Of a DNA stretch of 64,000 nucleotides, positions 19,177-26,962 are shown piece by piece. The stretch is from Oscillibacter valericigenes (GTDB lineage Bacteria > Bacillota > Clostridia > Oscillospirales > Oscillospiraceae): NCBI RefSeq assembly GCF_016902445.1, contig NZ_JACSNX010000001.1:186001-250000 (forward strand). The letters run 5' to 3'. A model generated the notes under the pieces. That model worked only from the letters and a program-made list of their open reading frames with translations. It had not been told where the DNA came from and made no database searches. Positions within the stretch are counted from its first letter, which is position 1; every line of letters starts with the position of its first letter. Both the position numbers and the translations under genes were made by a program.

Positions 19177-20364
19177 TCAAGGCAGGAACAGGCGGGCGCT
19201 GTCCGATGCCAGCAGCAGGGCGGAACCGTCCTGCCGCATCAGGACGGACCGGGCGTAGTCCGTGCCCTCCAGAGCGGCGTAAGGCTCCAGCTCCTCCGTG
19301 TAGATCACCACGCTGTCCATATACAGCACCGCCAGATAGCTTCCCGCAGAGGAGATGCTGAGGATCTCCTCGTTCACATCCAGGGAGGCGATCTCCTGCC
19401 CGTCCGTGTCCACGGTCACCAGCCGGCCCACGCTGCCGGACCGGTAGCGGTTCAGCAGCAGGGCGGCAAAGCCGTCCCCGTTCAGGTCGTATTCCCGCAG
19501 ATAGCTGCCGCTGTATGAATAGGTCGCCCGGATCTCTCCGTCCTGTCCCGCATAGGTCAGGCAGGTGTCGGAAACTGTCACCAGCCGGCTGTCCTGCTGG
19601 CCGATGGCCATCACCAGCCCATCCGAGATGTCATAGTCTGCCGCCGGCTCCTCCTGGTCCAGCCGGTACAGCACCACGTTGCTGACGAATACGCTGTCCT
19701 CCTGGCCCAGGGTCACCGCCGTCAGCATGGAGCTGTCATCCGTGACGCAGGCATCCACAACGAACCGCTGGGACGCATTGAAGGCAAAGACCTCCTCCAT
19801 CCGGCTGTTATACACGGTGACGCCGCCCTTATAGCCCTCCAGCTCCTTTGTCACGGCCAGCCAGCCGTCGCGGTTCAGCCGGGCGGAGAGGAAGGGGTAA
19901 TCCTCCGGCGCTGTGAGGGCCAGCACCTCGCCGTCCTCGTCCACCACATACAGCTCCGTGCCGCCCGCATCATAGGCCACGGCCCGGCCGCCGCCGATGG
20001 ACAGGGCGGGCGCTGTCATCCGCACCGCAGTGGACCAGATCTCCTGGCCGTTCTTTCCCAGGATCTGGAGCTTTGTGTCCGAAAGGACCACCAGAGAGCT
20101 GTCCAGCACTGCGAAGCGGTTGTTGTCTGAGGCATCATAGTCATACCGGACCTCAGCCGCGCTCTCCCCGCTGCCGTAGGAAAACAGCCGCTGCAGGGCG
20201 TCAAAGCCAGTGCCGTCCCGGTAGGCTGCCACGATCACCACGGCCAGCACCGCCGCCAGGATCAGGAAGAAGATGCCGAACCGGCGCAGGCGGCTGCCCC
20301 TCCGGGGGGCCTCGTCCTCTTCCCCGTCGTTGTCGTTCCAGATGTCGTTGCTTGTATCACGCAT
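19177..20364 (-). CDS. DUF5711 family membrane-anchored beta-propeller protein
   Basis: 395 residues. After a charged head (residues 1-25) comes one membrane segment (FGIFFLILAAVLAVVIVAAY), then about 340 outer residues of repeated beta-type units, for example FAVLDSSLVVLSDTKLQILG, LYVVDEDGEVLALTAPEDYP and LVTVDTDGQEIASLDVNEEI. This is the pattern of a WD40/PQQ-like propeller and fits DUF5711. The role is unknown. The start at 20364 overlaps the truA stop by 8 bases, so translation is coupled; in-frame ATGs a few codons upstream lie further inside truA. Confidence 0.75.
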   Translation of the reverse strand: MRDTSNDIWNDNDGEEDEAPRRGSRLRRFGIFFLILAAVLAVVIVAAYRDGTGFDALQRLFSYGSGESAAEVRYDYDASDNNRFAVLDSSLVVLSDTKLQILGKNGQEIWSTAVRMTAPALSIGGGRAVAYDAGGTELYVVDEDGEVLALTAPEDYPFLSARLNRDGWLAVTKELEGYKGGVTVYNSRMEEVFAFNASQRFVVDACVTDDSSMLTAVTLGQEDSVFVSNVVLYRLDQEEPAADYDISDGLVMAIGQQDSRLVTVSDTCLTYAGQDGEIRATYSYSGSYLREYDLNGDGFAALLLNRYRSGSVGRLVTVDTDGQEIASLDVNEEILSISSAGSYLAVLYMDSVVIYTEELEPYAALEGTDYARSVLMRQDGSALLLASDSARLFLP

Positions 20365-21112
20365 TGAGCCGTCCATCCTCATACCAAAGTCTCGTCAGGT
20401 ACAGTCCCCCCGGCGGCACCGTGGGGCCGGCGGCGGACCGGTCCCCCCGCTCCAGAATGCCGGGGATGTCCTCCGGGGCGAATTTGCCCTCCGCCGCGTA
20501 CAGCACGGTGCCGGTGATGGCCCGTACCATGTTATACAGAAATCCGTTGGCGCAGACCTTCAACTCCAGCAGGTCGCCGTTCCGGGTCACATGGCAGTAG
20601 TAGATGGTGCGGACGGTGGACTTGGTCTCCGTCCCCACGGAGCGCACTGCCGCGAAGTCGTGGGTACCCACGAACATCCCCGCCGCCCGGTCCAGAAATC
20701 CCTCGTCCAGATGCTTGGGATAAAAATACGCCCGGTTGACATAAAACGGGTTCTTGAACCGGGAGTTGTAGATCCGGTAGGTGTACTCCTTCTTCAGGCA
20801 GGAGCCGATGGCGTTGAAGTCCTCCGCCACCTCGAAGGCCTCCTTCACCGCGATGTCCTCCGGCGTATGGGTGTTGATGGCGAAGGGGATCCGGTCCACG
20901 GGGATGCGGGAGTCGGTGCGGAAGTTGGCGATGTAGTGCTCCGCGTGGACGCCGGCGTCCGTCCGGCCGCAGCCGGTCAGGTGCACCGGCCCGCCGCAGA
21001 TGGAGGCGATGGCCTTTTCCAGGGTCCCGCAGACGGTGACGGCGTTTTTCTGCACCTGCCAGCCGTGGTAGGCGGTGCCGTTGTACATGAGTTTTAAGGC
21101 GATATTACGCAT
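20357..21112 (-). CDS. truA: tRNA pseudouridine synthase A
   Basis: 251 residues, the usual length. The N-terminus ALKLMYNGTAYHGWQVQ and the catalytic motif GCGRTDAGVHAEHYIANF (Asp in RTDAGVHA) define TruA, which converts U38-40 in the tRNA anticodon stem. C-terminal NGFLYNMVRAITGTVLYAAE is also typical. The ribosome site AAGGAGAG overlaps the end of the upstream gene, 9 bases away, so the genes are co-transcribed. Confidence 0.97.
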   Translation of the reverse strand: MRNIALKLMYNGTAYHGWQVQKNAVTVCGTLEKAIASICGGPVHLTGCGRTDAGVHAEHYIANFRTDSRIPVDRIPFAINTHTPEDIAVKEAFEVAEDFNAIGSCLKKEYTYRIYNSRFKNPFYVNRAYFYPKHLDEGFLDRAAGMFVGTHDFAAVRSVGTETKSTVRTIYYCHVTRNGDLLELKVCANGFLYNMVRAITGTVLYAAEGKFAPEDIPGILERGDRSAAGPTVPPGGLYLTRLWYEDGRLNA

Positions 21113-21121
21113 AAGCTCTCC

Positions 21122-22003
21122 TTATTCCGGCCAGGCCAGACTGGGCGTTCTGGACAAGGGGCACTCCTCTAGATCATCCCACCGCATGGCCTCCTGCTCA
21201 TAGAGGGGAAATTCATACCGCAGGCCAAACCCATCCGTGCAGACGTAGGTCAGCCGGACCCGGTCCCCCGGGGCGCAGGAGATGGCAACACCGTCCTGCA
21301 CAGTTCCGTCCACGTCCAGCATTGGCCGATCCGCCGTCTCCCGGATCGTGTGGATCAGACTGCCGTTCCGGTAGAGGCGGAACGTGCCGCTGGCGGCCTC
21401 TGCCTCCTCCCCGGACGGCGACACCAGCTCAACCCAAAAATCCAAGAGCGACAGCTGCCGCAGCTCATAGGAGTAATGGAAGCCGCTTCCTCCGCTTTGC
21501 ATCTGCAGGGGCAGCAGGGGGGCGATGGTCTCGCTGCTGTACAGCACGGTATCGTCCTCCAGACGCAGCTCTAGCCCCATGTCCAGGTCCAGCGGGAAGG
21601 TCACGGTACCGGTGTAGGTCACCCCGTCCGCATGGGGAGACAGGGCGTCCAGCTTCCACGCCATGGAATAGGGCTCCCCCACGTGGCAGAATCCGATGTC
21701 CAGACTGGGCGCGTGGACATCCGGCACCTGCGCCACGATGTCCACTGTCAGCATCCGGCTCTGGGTGTTGACCACGGGATTTTCAAACCGGGCGGAGGGA
21801 GACTGCTGTGCCCGCGCCGCCTGGAGCTCCCGAAGGGCCGCGTCCGCAGCCTCCAGACGCTCCTCCAGGTCCGCGGCCCCCTCCCGGGTGTCCGCCAGCT
21901 TCGTCCGCAGGCCGTTCACCTGGCCCCACAGGGCGCCAATGGCCACAGCCTGGACCGCCAGGACCAGAACCAGAACCGCCAGTTTCCAATGCCGCTTCCA
22001 CAT
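21122..22003 (-). CDS. Hypothetical anchored protein with coiled coil
   Basis: 293 residues. A short basic head (MWKRHWK) and a hydrophobic segment (LAVLVLVLAVQAVAIGALWG) are followed by a coiled coil at about residues 30-65 (TREGAADLEERLEAADAALR). A beta-rich domain of about 215 residues follows, without a recognised family. It ends with a WDDLEECPLSRTPSLAWPE tail. It is the first gene of the operon that continues with truA, DUF5711, cvpA and clpE-like. No promoter is obvious, because the upstream 580 bases are repeat-rich. Confidence 0.65.
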   Translation of the reverse strand: MWKRHWKLAVLVLVLAVQAVAIGALWGQVNGLRTKLADTREGAADLEERLEAADAALRELQAARAQQSPSARFENPVVNTQSRMLTVDIVAQVPDVHAPSLDIGFCHVGEPYSMAWKLDALSPHADGVTYTGTVTFPLDLDMGLELRLEDDTVLYSSETIAPLLPLQMQSGGSGFHYSYELRQLSLLDFWVELVSPSGEEAEAASGTFRLYRNGSLIHTIRETADRPMLDVDGTVQDGVAISCAPGDRVRLTYVCTDGFGLRYEFPLYEQEAMRWDDLEECPLSRTPSLAWPE

Positions 22004-22068
22004 GAGCGTCCCTCCCGATCAGATGTGCATTTCGGACGGCCCCGCTGGCCGGTGGCAGTCCCCGCAGC

Positions 22069-22584
22069 GGGCCGATGAGGGCATCGGCCCTTACGGGATG
22101 CGGGCTTTCGTCACCCCTGCAAGGTCCGACACACAGGTCGGCCCCTACGGATGGGGCGGGTCACCCTTCTGCTCTGTAGGGGCGGATGCCCACATCCGCC
22201 CGCCGCACAAGCTGCCGCGCGGAGCGGCCAGCGGCAGCGAAAAGAGAAGCAATTCAATGCGACGACCACCCCGACGAGGTCCGCACCATCCGCCACGGGA
22301 CGGCAGTACCGACTTCGCAGAAGAGAATAGCGTGCCCGAAGGCGGGGCCAAATCGGAGCAGGCACCGATCCGCCGACCCCCGTCGCGCGGAGGGCCACTG
22401 CACCGGAGCGCGCCAAAACGGCCTTTTCTTTTGGACCGTGCACGGCCCGTTTTCTTTTCGGCCAAGACCGAAAAGAAAATGGGGGGTGTATCCCGCTGGA
22501 CCAGCCCCCCTGCGGGAGCAGAGACCCCGTGGCCGCCGTCCGGCGGCCCACATTTCCAACGGGCGGTTGATAACCGCCCCTACG
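22069..22584. repeat. Cluster of GGGCGG-stem / CCCTACG palindromic repeats
   Basis: The spacer 22004-22584 holds no credible gene. Four short palindromes share a G/C stem and a flanking (C)CCTACG: 22069-22096, 22123-22150, 22176-22201 (inverted, beginning GTAGGGGCGG) and 22561-22584 (ending CCGCCCCTAC). The last two face each other and bound a 408-bp block. The final one abuts the stop codon of the XRE gene and could end its transcript. Confidence 0.65.
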
Positions 22585-22812
22585 TCAGCGATTGACTGCC
22601 GGGTTGTCCGTCCTGCCCAGCAGGTAGTCCACGGAGCAGTCCAGGTAGTCAGCGATGCGGGCAAGACTGTCTCCCTTGAGCATAGAACCGCTATACATGG
22701 TCGACAATGTATTCTTGTTTAATCCCAAATCTAAAAGCATATCTTTGATTTGAATATTCCGTTCTTTTGCTCTATTCTTTATGGATTCAGCAACCTTTTC
22801 CGGGGCGTACAT
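22585..22812 (-). CDS. Small XRE-family repressor
   Basis: 75 residues from ATG 22812, with GGAGGG seven bases before. Almost the whole protein is a helix-turn-helix (IKDMLLDLGLNKNTLSTMYS, then GDSLARIADYLDCSVDYLLG). Its 5' part and upstream region are AT-rich compared with neighbours, suggesting recent arrival. Two matched palindromes in the divergent promoter region are its likely operators. Confidence 0.8.
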   Translation of the reverse strand: MYAPEKVAESIKNRAKERNIQIKDMLLDLGLNKNTLSTMYSGSMLKGDSLARIADYLDCSVDYLLGRTDNPAVNR

Positions 22813-22842
22813 TAAGTGACCCTCCATCGCGCGCAATATTTT

Positions 22843-22890
22843 TCCAATTTTTTTTGGATTTTCTCTTGTAATCCAATAATTTTTGGATTA
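22843..22890. promoter_or_regulatory. Pair of matched operators between divergent genes
   Basis: Two sites share TCCAA-N6-TTGGA: 22843-22858 and 22872-22887. The second extends to a perfect 8-bp arm palindrome, TAATCCAA-TAATTT-TTGGATTA (22869-22890). Centres are 29 bp apart. The second fills the spacer of the rightward promoter. Confidence 0.75.
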
Positions 22891-22894
22891 TACT
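22866..22894 (+). promoter_or_regulatory. Promoter of the 88-residue gene
   Basis: TTGTAA (22866-22871), a 17-bp spacer and TATACT (22889-22894). The whole spacer is occupied by an operator palindrome, so repression by the adjacent XRE protein is expected. Confidence 0.7.
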
Positions 22895-22963
22895 GTTCTC
22901 ATTAACCGCTACCATACCACAAAACTGATGTGGAAACAACAAACTTCCAAAGGAGGAATCCCT

Positions 22964-23230
22964 ATGACATCCATTTTCGAGCCCCTCTTCGACACCTACG
23001 GCGACAGCGTGATGCGGGAGCATGGTGTCTTTGATGAGACAGAGCTGATGAAAGCCCTGGACGGCCTGTCCCTGGAGCAGCCCGCAAAGAACGAGGTCTG
23101 CGACCTGCTGTTCGACTGCTATTTCCGCTGGTCCACAGCCGCCTTTGCCGTGGGCGCCCACCTGGGGCTCTCCCTGGGAGGCCGGGTGTCCGGGTGTCCA
23201 AGCATTACAGAAACTGCCGCAGGGCGATAA
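22964..23230 (+). CDS. Hypothetical protein, divergent from the XRE gene
   Basis: 88 residues from ATG 22964 with a strong AAAGGAGGAA site; the longer frame from 22883 would start inside the promoter. The protein is acidic and helical (VMREHGVFDETELMKALDGL, then FDCYFRWSTAAFAVGAHLGL). I do not recognise a family. Its last 26 bases overlap the convergent ecfT stop region, and the tail after GLSLGGRVSG looks unrelated in style, so the original C-terminus may be lost. Promoter architecture suggests control by the XRE repressor. Confidence 0.6.
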   Translation: MTSIFEPLFDTYGDSVMREHGVFDETELMKALDGLSLEQPAKNEVCDLLFDCYFRWSTAAFAVGAHLGLSLGGRVSGCPSITETAAGR

Positions 23231-24008
23231 TGCCCGCCGTGATCACCGCGCCCAGGGCCAGGGCGGCATAGTCCCGTCCTTCGTACTGCAGCACGTGGAG
23301 CTTGGTGCGGCCCTCATCGCCGTGGTAGCAGCGGCACTCCATGGCCACCGCCAGCTCGTCCGCCCGGCGGAAGGCGCTGATGAACAGCGGCACCAGGATG
23401 GGGATCAGGGCCTTGGCCTTCTGGATGATGCCGCCGCTCTCAAAGTCCGCGCCCCGGGCCTTCTGGGCAGACATGATCTTGTCCGTCTCCTCGATCAGCG
23501 TGGGGATGAACCGCAGGGCGATGGACATGATCATGGCCAGCTCGTGGACCGGCACGTGGAGCTTCTTCATCCAGTTCAGCAGCCGCTCCAGCCCATCGGT
23601 AAGGCTGATGGGGCTGGTGGTGTAGGTCATCAGGAACGTGCCCATGATCAGCAGCATGATCCGCAGGACCATGAACAGAGCGTTTCGGGCGCCCTCTGCC
23701 GTGACGTGGAGGAATCCCCACTCCGCCAGGATATGCTCCCCCGGTGTGAAGAACAGATTCAGAAGGCCGGTGAACACGATGATGAACACCACCGGCTTCA
23801 GCCCCCGCACCAGGGCCCTGATGCCCACCCTTGAGATGCGGACGCACACCGCCAGAACCGCCGCCAGAATGCCGTAGGCCAGCAGACTGTCGGCGCAGAA
23901 CAGCGCCACGATGTACAAAACCACCAGCAGGATCTTGGTCCGGGGGTCCAGGCGGTGGGCCACGGTGTCACCGGGGAAATACTGGCCCAGCGTGATGTCC
24001 TTCAGCAT
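23205..24008 (-). CDS. ecfT: EcfT: energy-coupling factor transporter membrane protein
   Basis: 267 residues with about five membrane helices. The two coupling-helix motifs are QKARGADFESGG and MECRCYHGDEGR, corresponding to the conserved ARG-type motifs that dock on the ATPases. It forms the shared membrane module of a group II ECF transporter that serves various vitamin-binding S components located elsewhere. The start overlaps the ecfA2 end by 7 bases. Confidence 0.93.
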   Translation of the reverse strand: MLKDITLGQYFPGDTVAHRLDPRTKILLVVLYIVALFCADSLLAYGILAAVLAVCVRISRVGIRALVRGLKPVVFIIVFTGLLNLFFTPGEHILAEWGFLHVTAEGARNALFMVLRIMLLIMGTFLMTYTTSPISLTDGLERLLNWMKKLHVPVHELAMIMSIALRFIPTLIEETDKIMSAQKARGADFESGGIIQKAKALIPILVPLFISAFRRADELAVAMECRCYHGDEGRTKLHVLQYEGRDYAALALGAVITAGIIALRQFL

Positions 24009-24868
24009 GCCGCTCCCCCCTCTCGCAGCGCCAGCAGCTCCCGCTCCAGCGCCTCCACGGTGTAGACCGCCGGGTCGATGGCGAGGCCCCGCTCCCGCAG
24101 GCCCATGGCGATGCGGGTCACCTGGGGCACGTCCAGCCCGGCGGAGAGCAGCTCGTCCGCCCGGGCGAACACCTCCGCCGGGGCGCCGCTCATCAGCACG
24201 TGGGCGGACTTCAGCACCAGGATCCGGTCCACGTTCTGGGCGATCTCGTCCATGCTGTGGCTCACCAGGATGATGGTGCGCTTTTTGTTGCGGTGGTAAT
24301 CCCGGATGTTGGCCATCAGGTTCTCCCGCCCCGCCGGGTCCAGGCCCGCGGTGGGCTCGTCCAGCACCAGCACGTCCGGCTCCATGGCCATGACGCCCGC
24401 CAGGGCCACCCGGCGCTTCTGTCCGCCGGAGAGCTCGAAAGGCGACTTCCCCAGCTGGTCGTCCCGGATGCCCACCAGGCGGGCGGCCTCCCGGACACAG
24501 CGGTCCAGCTCCTCCCCGGTCTTGCCCTGGTTGGTGGGGCCGAAGGCGATGTCCTTGTACACCGTCTCCTCAAACAGCTGGTACTCCGGGTACTGGAACA
24601 CCAGCCCCACCTGGAAGCGGACGTCCCGGATCTTCTTTGGCTCCGCCCAGATGTCTTTTCCGTGGAGCAGGATCTGCCCCGACGTAGGTCTCAGCAGGCC
24701 GTTCAGATGCTGGATCAGGGTGGACTTGCCGGAGCCGGTGTGGCCGATGATGCCCAGGAACTCCCCGTCATACACGTCGAAGCTCATATCCTCCACCGCG
24801 CTGCGCTGGAAGGGGGTGCCCACGCTGTAGGTGTGGGTCAGATGTTGTACTTGCAGTATCGGTTCCAA
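24002..24868 (-). CDS. ecfA2: EcfA2: energy-coupling factor ATPase
   Basis: 288 residues. Walker A is GHTGSGKSTLIQHLNGLL, the signature is FELSGGQKRRVALAGVMAME, Walker B is VLVLDEPTAGLDP and the switch His is in LVSHSMDEIA. The N-terminal HLTHTYSVGTPFQRSAVEDM is typical of EcfA2. It pairs with EcfA1 to power vitamin uptake through EcfT. Confidence 0.93.
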   Translation of the reverse strand: MEPILQVQHLTHTYSVGTPFQRSAVEDMSFDVYDGEFLGIIGHTGSGKSTLIQHLNGLLRPTSGQILLHGKDIWAEPKKIRDVRFQVGLVFQYPEYQLFEETVYKDIAFGPTNQGKTGEELDRCVREAARLVGIRDDQLGKSPFELSGGQKRRVALAGVMAMEPDVLVLDEPTAGLDPAGRENLMANIRDYHRNKKRTIILVSHSMDEIAQNVDRILVLKSAHVLMSGAPAEVFARADELLSAGLDVPQVTRIAMGLRERGLAIDPAVYTVEALERELLALREGGAAC

Positions 24869-24886
24869 TGTTCTCTTCCCTTCCGC

Positions 24887-25738
24887 TCATTTGGCCACGG
24901 CGCTGTAAATGGCGTCCGCGCAGGCCTCCACCGTCAGGGCGGTGAGGGGCACATCCAGCCCGTCTTTGCACAGTCGGTCCAGCAGGTCCACGGTGTCCGG
25001 CACCGTCAGGCCCATGGAGCGCAGAGCGTCCACCTGGGTAAAGACCTCCCGGGGCGTGCCGTCCAGGGCGACTTTCCCGTCGTCCATCACCACCACCCGG
25101 TCGGCGTCCTCCGCCTCGTTCATGTGGTGGGTGATCAGCACCACGGTGATGCCCTTCTCCTGGTTCAGCCTGTGGACGGCGGAGAGCACTTCCCGCCGGC
25201 CCACCGGATCCAGCATGGCGGTGGCCTCGTCCAGCACGATGCACGCCGGCTCCATGGCCAGCACGCCGGCGATGGCGATCCGCTGCTTCTGCCCGCCGGA
25301 GAGCAGGTGGGGCGCATGGCGGACAAACTCGCTCATGCCCACCGCCGCCAAGGCGTCATCCACCCGCCGGCGGATCTCCTGACTGGGGACCCCCAGGTTC
25401 TCCGGGGCGAAGGCCACGTCCTCCTCCACCACGTTGGCCACGATCTGGTTGTCCGGGTTCTGGAACACCATGCCCACTGTGCTGCGGATGGCCAGCAGCT
25501 GGTTTTCGTCCTGGGTGTCCATGCCCGCCACATACACGCGGCCCCCGCAGGGCAGCAGGATGCCGTTGAAGGTCTTGGCCAGGGTGGACTTGCCGGAGCC
25601 GTTGTGGCCCAGCACCACCACGAAGGAGCCCCTCTCGATGGTCAGGTCCACGCCCTTCAGAACCAGTGCCGGCTCCGCGCCCTCGTCGGCGGGGTAGGAG
25701 AAGGTGAGATCTTTTGTTTCAATGATTGCGTCTTTCAT
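24887..25738 (-). CDS. ecfA1: EcfA1: energy-coupling factor ATPase
   Basis: 283 residues from ATG 25738 (AAAGGA precedes; GTG 25741 is an alternative). Walker A is GHNGSGKSTLAKTFNG, the signature LLSGGQKQRIAIAGVLAME, Walker B CIVLDEATAMLDP and the switch LITHHMNEAE. It is first in the ecfA1-ecfA2-ecfT operon. The 200 bases upstream are a repeat element rather than a plain promoter region. In many Firmicutes this trio precedes truA; here truA is about 2 kb away, beyond the XRE pair and a repeat block. Confidence 0.93.
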   Translation of the reverse strand: MKDAIIETKDLTFSYPADEGAEPALVLKGVDLTIERGSFVVVLGHNGSGKSTLAKTFNGILLPCGGRVYVAGMDTQDENQLLAIRSTVGMVFQNPDNQIVANVVEEDVAFAPENLGVPSQEIRRRVDDALAAVGMSEFVRHAPHLLSGGQKQRIAIAGVLAMEPACIVLDEATAMLDPVGRREVLSAVHRLNQEKGITVVLITHHMNEAEDADRVVVMDDGKVALDGTPREVFTQVDALRSMGLTVPDTVDLLDRLCKDGLDVPLTALTVEACADAIYSAVAK

Positions 25739-25755
25739 CACAACGTCCTTTGCTC

Positions 25756-25962
25756 AATTAGGAGTTAGGAATGAGGAATTAGGAATTTTGGTGTCCGGCT
25801 CCGCCGGACAAATTTCAATCAGTTTCGCCGTATCTTGAATTCGGAATGAGAAATGGAAAATTAGGAATGATTGTGGTGACCGCTTCGCCGGACAAATTTC
25901 AATCGTTTCGCCGCAGGCGAAACACCTCCATTCCTAATTCCTAACTTCTAATTCCTAATTCT
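25756..25962. repeat. AATTAGGA-type repeat element
   Basis: The left end carries AATTAGGAGTTAGGAATGAG, continuing with GAATTAGGAATT. The right end (25930-25962) carries the same kind of sequence inverted. Inside are two diverged copies of about 80 bp (25756-25836 and 25837-25921), each with a CGCCGGACAAATTTCAATC core. Hairpins are GTCCGGC-TCC-GCCGGAC and GTTTCGCC-GCA-GGCGAAAC. No coding frame is present. It looks like a non-autonomous (MITE-like) or REP-like element. Confidence 0.7.
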
Positions 25963-26821
25963 CCGAAGTCCATCGGCCCGTGGCTCCACACGGCAGCGCC
26001 AATCCCGTCTCCGTCACCGGCAGGCCCAACTCGTCCCAGGTGCACTTGCCGCCGTACTTCTCAGCCACCAGCAGGTGCAGCAGATACCCCAGCACCGACG
26101 GGGCCAGGCCCGTGGTGTAGGAGTTGATCAGCACGAACAGGGGCCGTTCCGACAGCACGCCGGCGCAGAGCTTCACGAAGTCATAGAGGTTGTCCTCCAG
26201 CTTCCACACCTCGCCGCCGGGGCCACGGCCGTAGCTGGGGGGATCCATGATGATGGCGTCGTAGGTCTTGCCCCGGCGGATCTCCCGCTCCACGAATTTG
26301 GCACAGTCGTCCACGATCCAGCGGATGGGGGCCTCTCCCAGCCCGGAGAGCCTGGCGTTCTCCCTGGCCCAGGCCACCATGCCACGGGCCGCGTCCACAT
26401 GGCAGACGCTGGCCCCCGCCTTAGCGCAGGCCACCGTGGCCCCGCCGGTGTAGGCGAACAGGTTCAGCACCCGGATGGGCCGGTCGGCGGAGCGGATCTT
26501 CTCCATGGCGAAGTCCCAGTTCACCGCCTGCTCCGGGAACAGTCCCGTGTGCTTGAAGTTCATGGGCTTTACCTGGAAGGTCAGGTCCCGGTAGCGGATC
26601 TTCCAGCTCTCCGGCAGGGCCTTCTTCTCCCAGTGGCCGCCGCCGGACTGGCTGCGGAGATACCGGGCATTGGCCCGCTTCCAGGCGGGGTTGCGTCGGG
26701 GCGTGGCCCAGATGGCCTGGGGGTCCGGACGCACCAGATACTGCGTGTCCCACCGCTCCAGCTTTTCTCCATTGCCGCAGTCCAGCAGCTCATAGTCCCG
26801 CCATTGATCCGCGATCCACAT
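25955..26821 (-). CDS. Class I SAM-dependent RNA methyltransferase (COG1092-like)
   Basis: 288 residues. The SAM-binding strand is VLNLFAYTGGATVACAKAGA, followed by VDAARGMVAWARENA. The catalytic loop is AIIMDPPSYGRGPGG, the DPPSY form of RlmI/RlmK-type 23S rRNA cytosine methyltransferases. It lacks an N-terminal PUA domain, so substrate remains open. Its last codons (GAG AAT TAG) lie inside the inverted end of the AATTAGGA element, which appears to supply the stop codon. It has its own strong promoter. Confidence 0.85.
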   Translation of the reverse strand: MWIADQWRDYELLDCGNGEKLERWDTQYLVRPDPQAIWATPRRNPAWKRANARYLRSQSGGGHWEKKALPESWKIRYRDLTFQVKPMNFKHTGLFPEQAVNWDFAMEKIRSADRPIRVLNLFAYTGGATVACAKAGASVCHVDAARGMVAWARENARLSGLGEAPIRWIVDDCAKFVEREIRRGKTYDAIIMDPPSYGRGPGGEVWKLEDNLYDFVKLCAGVLSERPLFVLINSYTTGLAPSVLGYLLHLLVAEKYGGKCTWDELGLPVTETGLALPCGATGRWTSEN

Positions 26822-26865
26822 ACCAAACTCCTCCAGACAAACTCTTTTCCAGTATAAACTATGTT

Positions 26866-26894
26866 ATTATACCGCCTGCGCCCAGTTCCGTCAA
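26866..26894 (-). promoter_or_regulatory. Promoter of the methyltransferase gene
   Basis: Minus strand TTGACG (26894-26889), a 17-bp spacer and a perfect TATAAT (26871-26866), 45 bases before the start codon. Confidence 0.85.
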
Positions 26895-26927
26895 CCGTTT
26901 GAGGCTGGTTTGTCTCTTTCCGGGCAC

Positions 26928-26954
26928 AAGAAAAAGACCGCCCGCAGGCGGTCT
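26928..26954 (-). terminator. Terminator of the flavoprotein gene
   Basis: A perfect 7-bp stem (26936-26942 with 26947-26953), a CGCA loop, then TTTTT on the minus strand. Confidence 0.8.
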
Positions 26955-26962
26955 CTCAGGGT

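Noticed and set aside
22111-22722. Overlapping open frames in the repeat block
   Set aside because: Arg/Pro-rich products from palindromic repeats, no ribosome sites; the block is better read as non-coding repeats.
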